A stretch of 44,363 bases of DNA, from the NCBI RefSeq assembly GCF_003172875.1, contig NZ_QGKM01000012.1, positions 1 through 44,363 on the forward strand, written 5' to 3'. This DNA comes from Leucothrix pacifica (GTDB lineage Bacteria; Pseudomonadota; Gammaproteobacteria; Thiotrichales; Thiotrichaceae). Both the position numbers and the translations under genes were made by a program. Position 1 is the stretch's first letter. Each line of letters starts with the position of its first letter. The notes under the pieces are model-generated. The model searched no databases, was not told the DNA's origin, and was given only the letters and a program-made list of their open reading frames with translations. This document shows positions 41,614 to 44,363 of this stretch, piece by piece.

Positions 41614-42876
41614 ATGGAAAAAGCATTAATTACCCATAACAAACACTGGAAGAAACCATATGACGGGCTGTACCAGCGTAGTGTGTACTTAAAGTTAATT
41701 GATTTAATTTCCTTGAAGCAAATTCAGGTGCTCAAGGGGATTCGTCGTTCTGGTAAAACAACATTATTTAGGCTGTTGATAAATCACTTATCGGAAACAG
41801 TTGATCCTAGGAGTATTCTGTATGTGAATTTGGATGACCCTTACTTCTCTGACCTTTACAACAGTAGTAAAAGCCTCTACTCCTTGTTGGAACTCAGCGA
41901 AAAAGTGACGGGTATACCAGTCCAGTATTTGTTTCTGGATGAAGTACAAAACGTCGACGCTTGGGAGAAGTTTGTCAAAGCGATCTACGACAATGAGGTT
42001 GTGAAAAAGATTTTCGTGACAGGCTCTAACTCATCACTTCTTGAAGGTGAGTACGCAAAGCTACTCAGCGGGCGCTATATCGAAACTGAAATTCATGCTC
42101 CAACATTTTCAGAAGTGTTGAATGTACGTGGCATTAAGAGTCGTTTCGAGCTGATAGATCGTAAAGCGGAAGCACTTCGACTTGTTGATGAAATGATGGA
42201 GTTTGGTTCTTTCTTTGAAGTACTGGACGCACAAGAGCATAAGCGTGACATTATCCTAAGCTACTACGATACGATCGTATTTAAGGACTGCATTGCGAAT
42301 AACAATTTACGAGATGCCAAGACCTTTAAAGAAGTTGCCCACTTCATGATTACTAACAGCGCGAGCTTGTATTCTTACACCTCGGTTTCAAAGGCGCTGG
42401 GCGTCAATGATGGTACTGTGAAGGAGTATATTCATGTGCTTGAAGATAGTTATATCTGTCAGGAAATTAAGCAATACGCATTTTCACTGAAAGAGCAAAT
42501 TCGCTCTAAGAAAAAAGTCTACATTAACGATAATGGCTTCTTGTCGCAGACATCGTTTAAGTTTTCACAGAACTATGGGCAGACCTTTGAAAACTTGGTT
42601 TATACCGAGTTTAACAAGCGTGGTTATGAGGTCTACTTTCATAATAAAGACTTTGAGTGTGATTTTATCTGTAAGAAAGGCGAGCAGTTGCTTGCTGTAC
42701 AGGTTTGTTATGAGCTTACGCCGCAGAATCGTCCGAGGGAGTTTAGTGGGCTTGAGAAGCTGAAGTTGAAAACTGGTCGGAAGTTGTTAGTGACCTATAA
42801 TCAGTCTGAGGGTGTGGCTGATGGGGTTGAGGTTATTGCGTTTTGGGATTTGTTTTCTGAGGAGATTACAAGTTAA
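41614..42876 (+). CDS. AAA_14/DUF4143 family ATPase
   Basis: 420 residues. The N-terminal ATPase has Walker A KGIRRSGKTTLFRLL and Walker B YLFLDEVQNVDAWEKFV, with sensor-type FVTGSNSSLLEGE and LLSGRYIETEI. The DUF4143 C-terminal domain includes a winged-helix-like stretch (YTSVSKALGVNDGTVKEYI) and an end region (FENLVYTEFNKRGYEVYFHN, then FECDFICKKGEQLLAVQVCYEL) that looks like a PD-(D/E)xK-type fold. These proteins are widespread, patchily distributed and of unsettled function, often horizontally moved. It is monocistronic. The gene lies just before a decayed IS, fitting an accessory edge. Confidence 0.93.
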   Translation: MEKALITHNKHWKKPYDGLYQRSVYLKLIDLISLKQIQVLKGIRRSGKTTLFRLLINHLSETVDPRSILYVNLDDPYFSDLYNSSKSLYSLLELSEKVTGIPVQYLFLDEVQNVDAWEKFVKAIYDNEVVKKIFVTGSNSSLLEGEYAKLLSGRYIETEIHAPTFSEVLNVRGIKSRFELIDRKAEALRLVDEMMEFGSFFEVLDAQEHKRDIILSYYDTIVFKDCIANNNLRDAKTFKEVAHFMITNSASLYSYTSVSKALGVNDGTVKEYIHVLEDSYICQEIKQYAFSLKEQIRSKKKVYINDNGFLSQTSFKFSQNYGQTFENLVYTEFNKRGYEVYFHNKDFECDFICKKGEQLLAVQVCYELTPQNRPREFSGLEKLKLKTGRKLLVTYNQSEGVADGVEVIAFWDLFSEEITS

Positions 42877-43100
42877 GCGTATTTCAAGGGTACGCATCAT
42901 AAGCATTCTATAATTGAAAGTAGCGACCCTTAATAAGTACAGGACTAATCGAATATAAGTTTCCCAAAAGACGAAGAGCCGGCGCTTAGAATTATGAATA
43001 ATGAAAGATAACAGCCCATGACATCCTATTATTGGATAACTGCCAAGGATGTGAGCCTATACAAAGATACAGATAAAGGTACTAGCTAGGTAAAATCATA

Positions 43101-44300
43101 TGTATAAACCCCGATCTAATCTGACACATCCTCTTGAAACAAGGAGGGTTACCGTATTTGATGGAAGGTGACGAAACCTGAAATCAAACCTAAGAGGTAA
43201 CCCTCATGTTGAATAGTAACGAACGAATCATCAAACACAAAGTCGGTCTTCTGAATTTGGCTGAAGAATTAGGGAATGTATCGAAAGCCTGCAAGATGAT
43301 GGGGCTATCCCATGATACTTTTTACCGTTACAAAGAAGCGGTGGAAGACGGTGGTGTTGAAGCATTACTCGACAAACCCCGTCGTATTCCTAATCTGAAA
43401 ATCGTGTTGATCCAAACGTTGAGTCAGCCGTTCTGGATTATGCTATCGCGGAGCCGTCTCATGGTCAGGCACGTGTCTCTAATGAACTGCGTAAATAAGG
43501 CGTGTTTGTATCAGCCAACGGTGTGCGTAGTATTTGGTTGCGGCATGATCTGGGCAACTTTAAACAACGCCTGAAAGCACTGGAAGCCAAAGTCGCTGAA
43601 GATGGTATTATTTTAACCGAATCACAAGTACAGGCGCTGGAGCGCAAAAAGCATGATGATGAGGCTTGTGGAGAGATTGAGACGGCTCATCCGGGCTATC
43701 TGGGGTCACAAGACACCTTTTATGTTGGCACCTTTAAAGGTGTGGGACGTGTTTACCAGCAAACTTATGTAGACACCTACTCAAGCATGGCCCAGTGCAA
43801 ACTCTACACAACGAAAACGCCGATTACTGCAGCTGACCTGCTAAATGACAGAGTACTGCCTTTTTACAGTGAGGAAGACTTACCTGTATTACGCATTCTG
43901 ACAGATCGGGGAACCGAGTATTGTGGAAGAGCAGACCATCACGATTATCAGCTCTATATGGCATTGACAATATTGAGCACACCCGTACTAAGGCGAGGCA
44001 TCCGCAAACCAATGGTATCTGTGAGCGCTTCCACCGCACTATCCTGGATGAGTTTTATCGTCCGGCATTACGAAGAAAGATTTACCAGCCTGTTGAGGAG
44101 CTGCAAAAGGATCTGGACGACTGGCTGAATTACTACAATAATGAACGCACCCATCAGGGGAAACGTTGTTGTGGTAGAACTCCCATGCAGACACTTGTCG
44201 ATGGGAAATCGATCTGGAAGGAAAAGTTTGTGAACTAAACCGAACCTGACAGACACCTTCTGAAAATCGGTAACTGTCAGATCAGGTCTGGAGTTTTACA
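43101..44300 (+). mobile_element. IS481-family insertion sequence (decayed)
   Basis: The element is 1200 bp. The 26-bp ends, 43101-43126 on the left (beginning TGTATAAACCCC) and 44275-44300 on the right, match at 20 of 26 positions as inverted repeats, sharing TGTA at the tip and ATCTGACA at the inner end. Together they enclose the transposase remnant, which reads left to right. No convincing target-site duplication is seen in the flanks (…AATCATA left, ACTAATG right), which fits an old insertion. A TGACAGACACC motif at 44248-44258 lies just inside the right end. Confidence 0.85.
43206..44238 (+). pseudogene. IS481-family transposase, frameshifted
   Basis: The DDE transposase is broken into three frames. 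Frame 1 (43206 to about 43405) holds the N-terminal HTH (NVSKACKMMGLSHDTFYRYK). Frame 2 continues from about 43403 (NRVDPNVESAVLDYAI), with an in-frame TAA at 43496-43498, and covers VDTYSS, RILTDRGTEYCG (catalytic D residues). Frame 3 continues from about 43965 (NIEHTRTKARHPQTNGICERFH, with the catalytic E) to the stop at 44238. Each frame change can be explained by loss of one base, near 43405 in an A run and near 43968. The TAA looks like a changed AAA codon. The gene cannot make an active enzyme unless the changes are sequencing errors. Confidence 0.88.
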
Positions 44301-44363
44301 ACTAATGAATTACCAGTAAACCCTAAATGGCATTTACACAGTTAGGGCCTGTTGCCGTTTCAC
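44301..44363. other. Window end, no gene seen
   Basis: 63 bp after the IS. It contains CCCTAA (44321-44326) and TTAGGG (44342-44347) as an inverted repeat, and GGGCCTGTTG near the very end, which could be the tip of another mobile element. Too short to assign. Confidence 0.3.

Noticed and set aside
43021-43052. ACATCCT/AGGATGT inverted repeat before the IS
   Set aside because: A 7-bp stem with an 18-nt loop and no T run; not distinguishable from chance in an AT-rich gap.
43395-43575. Programmed frameshifting in the transposase, at the AAAA run near 43403
   Set aside because: A stop codon follows in the second frame and a further frame change is needed later, so decay explains the data better than recoding.

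Overview
The window is chromosomal DNA of a gammaproteobacterium with moderate GC content. The main evidence is the block tRNA-Pro/Arg/His/Leu, tig, clpP, clpX, lon, hupB, ppiD at about 23.6-33.2 kb, which is the gene order known from Pseudomonas and relatives. Two further gammaproteobacterial syntenies are present: secG followed by tRNA-Leu(GAG), and mltD / methyltransferase / rnhA / dnaQ (as in E. coli, but without gloB). An acrylate-detoxification pair (acuR-acuI) and generally divergent proteins fit a marine, perhaps Thiotrichales-like lineage. That taxonomic guess is inference only.

Layout. 0-3.4 kb: the end of a type I restriction-modification locus, with a probably frameshifted hsdS end followed by an intact hsdR. 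3.4-13.5 kb: metabolic genes (CaiB/BaiF-type racemase or CoA-transferase, HMG-CoA lyase, ferredoxin-NADP reductase, AcuR/AcuI, 3-hydroxybutyrate dehydrogenase) mixed with a ProQ/FinO RNA chaperone, a cupin, a ChaN-like lipoprotein, a multi-pass membrane protein and a 49-residue DUF3149-like membrane peptide. 13.6-14.5 kb: a GcvA-like LysR regulator. 14.5-15.6 kb: about 1 kb without protein genes, holding two or three related C/U-rich elements (core TCCTCCTCC) that look like a family of small RNAs; one has a promoter-like sequence and a good intrinsic terminator. 15.6-18.7 kb: lipase plus glycerophosphodiester phosphodiesterase operon, and moeA. 18.7-20.5 kb: tRNA-Ser and two tRNA-Arg, then tpiA, secG and tRNA-Leu. 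20.7-22.1 kb: an unusual exported modular protein built of four Cys-to-Trp modules plus a peptidoglycan-binding domain. 22.3-33.2 kb: tgt, tRNA cluster, protein quality control block, hupB, and a duplicated tRNA-Val/tRNA-Asp pair. 33.3-41.5 kb: mtaB with a coupled lipoprotein, 5-formyl-THF cyclo-ligase, mltD, methyltransferase, rnhA, dnaQ, PAP2 phosphatase, DUF423 protein, and a Rieske-like protein that has lost cluster ligands. 41.6-44.4 kb: an AAA/DUF4143 ATPase and a decayed IS481-family insertion sequence whose 26-bp inverted ends I could locate.

The two window ends (restriction system; ATPase plus IS) look accessory and the middle is core genome. The best candidates for something undescribed are the C/U-rich small-RNA family (14.7-15.3 kb), the Cys/Trp modular envelope protein (20.7 kb), and the ligand-less Rieske-like protein (41.0 kb). 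The acuR promoter, with its operator inside the spacer and an apparently leaderless transcript, is also a clean regulatory prediction.
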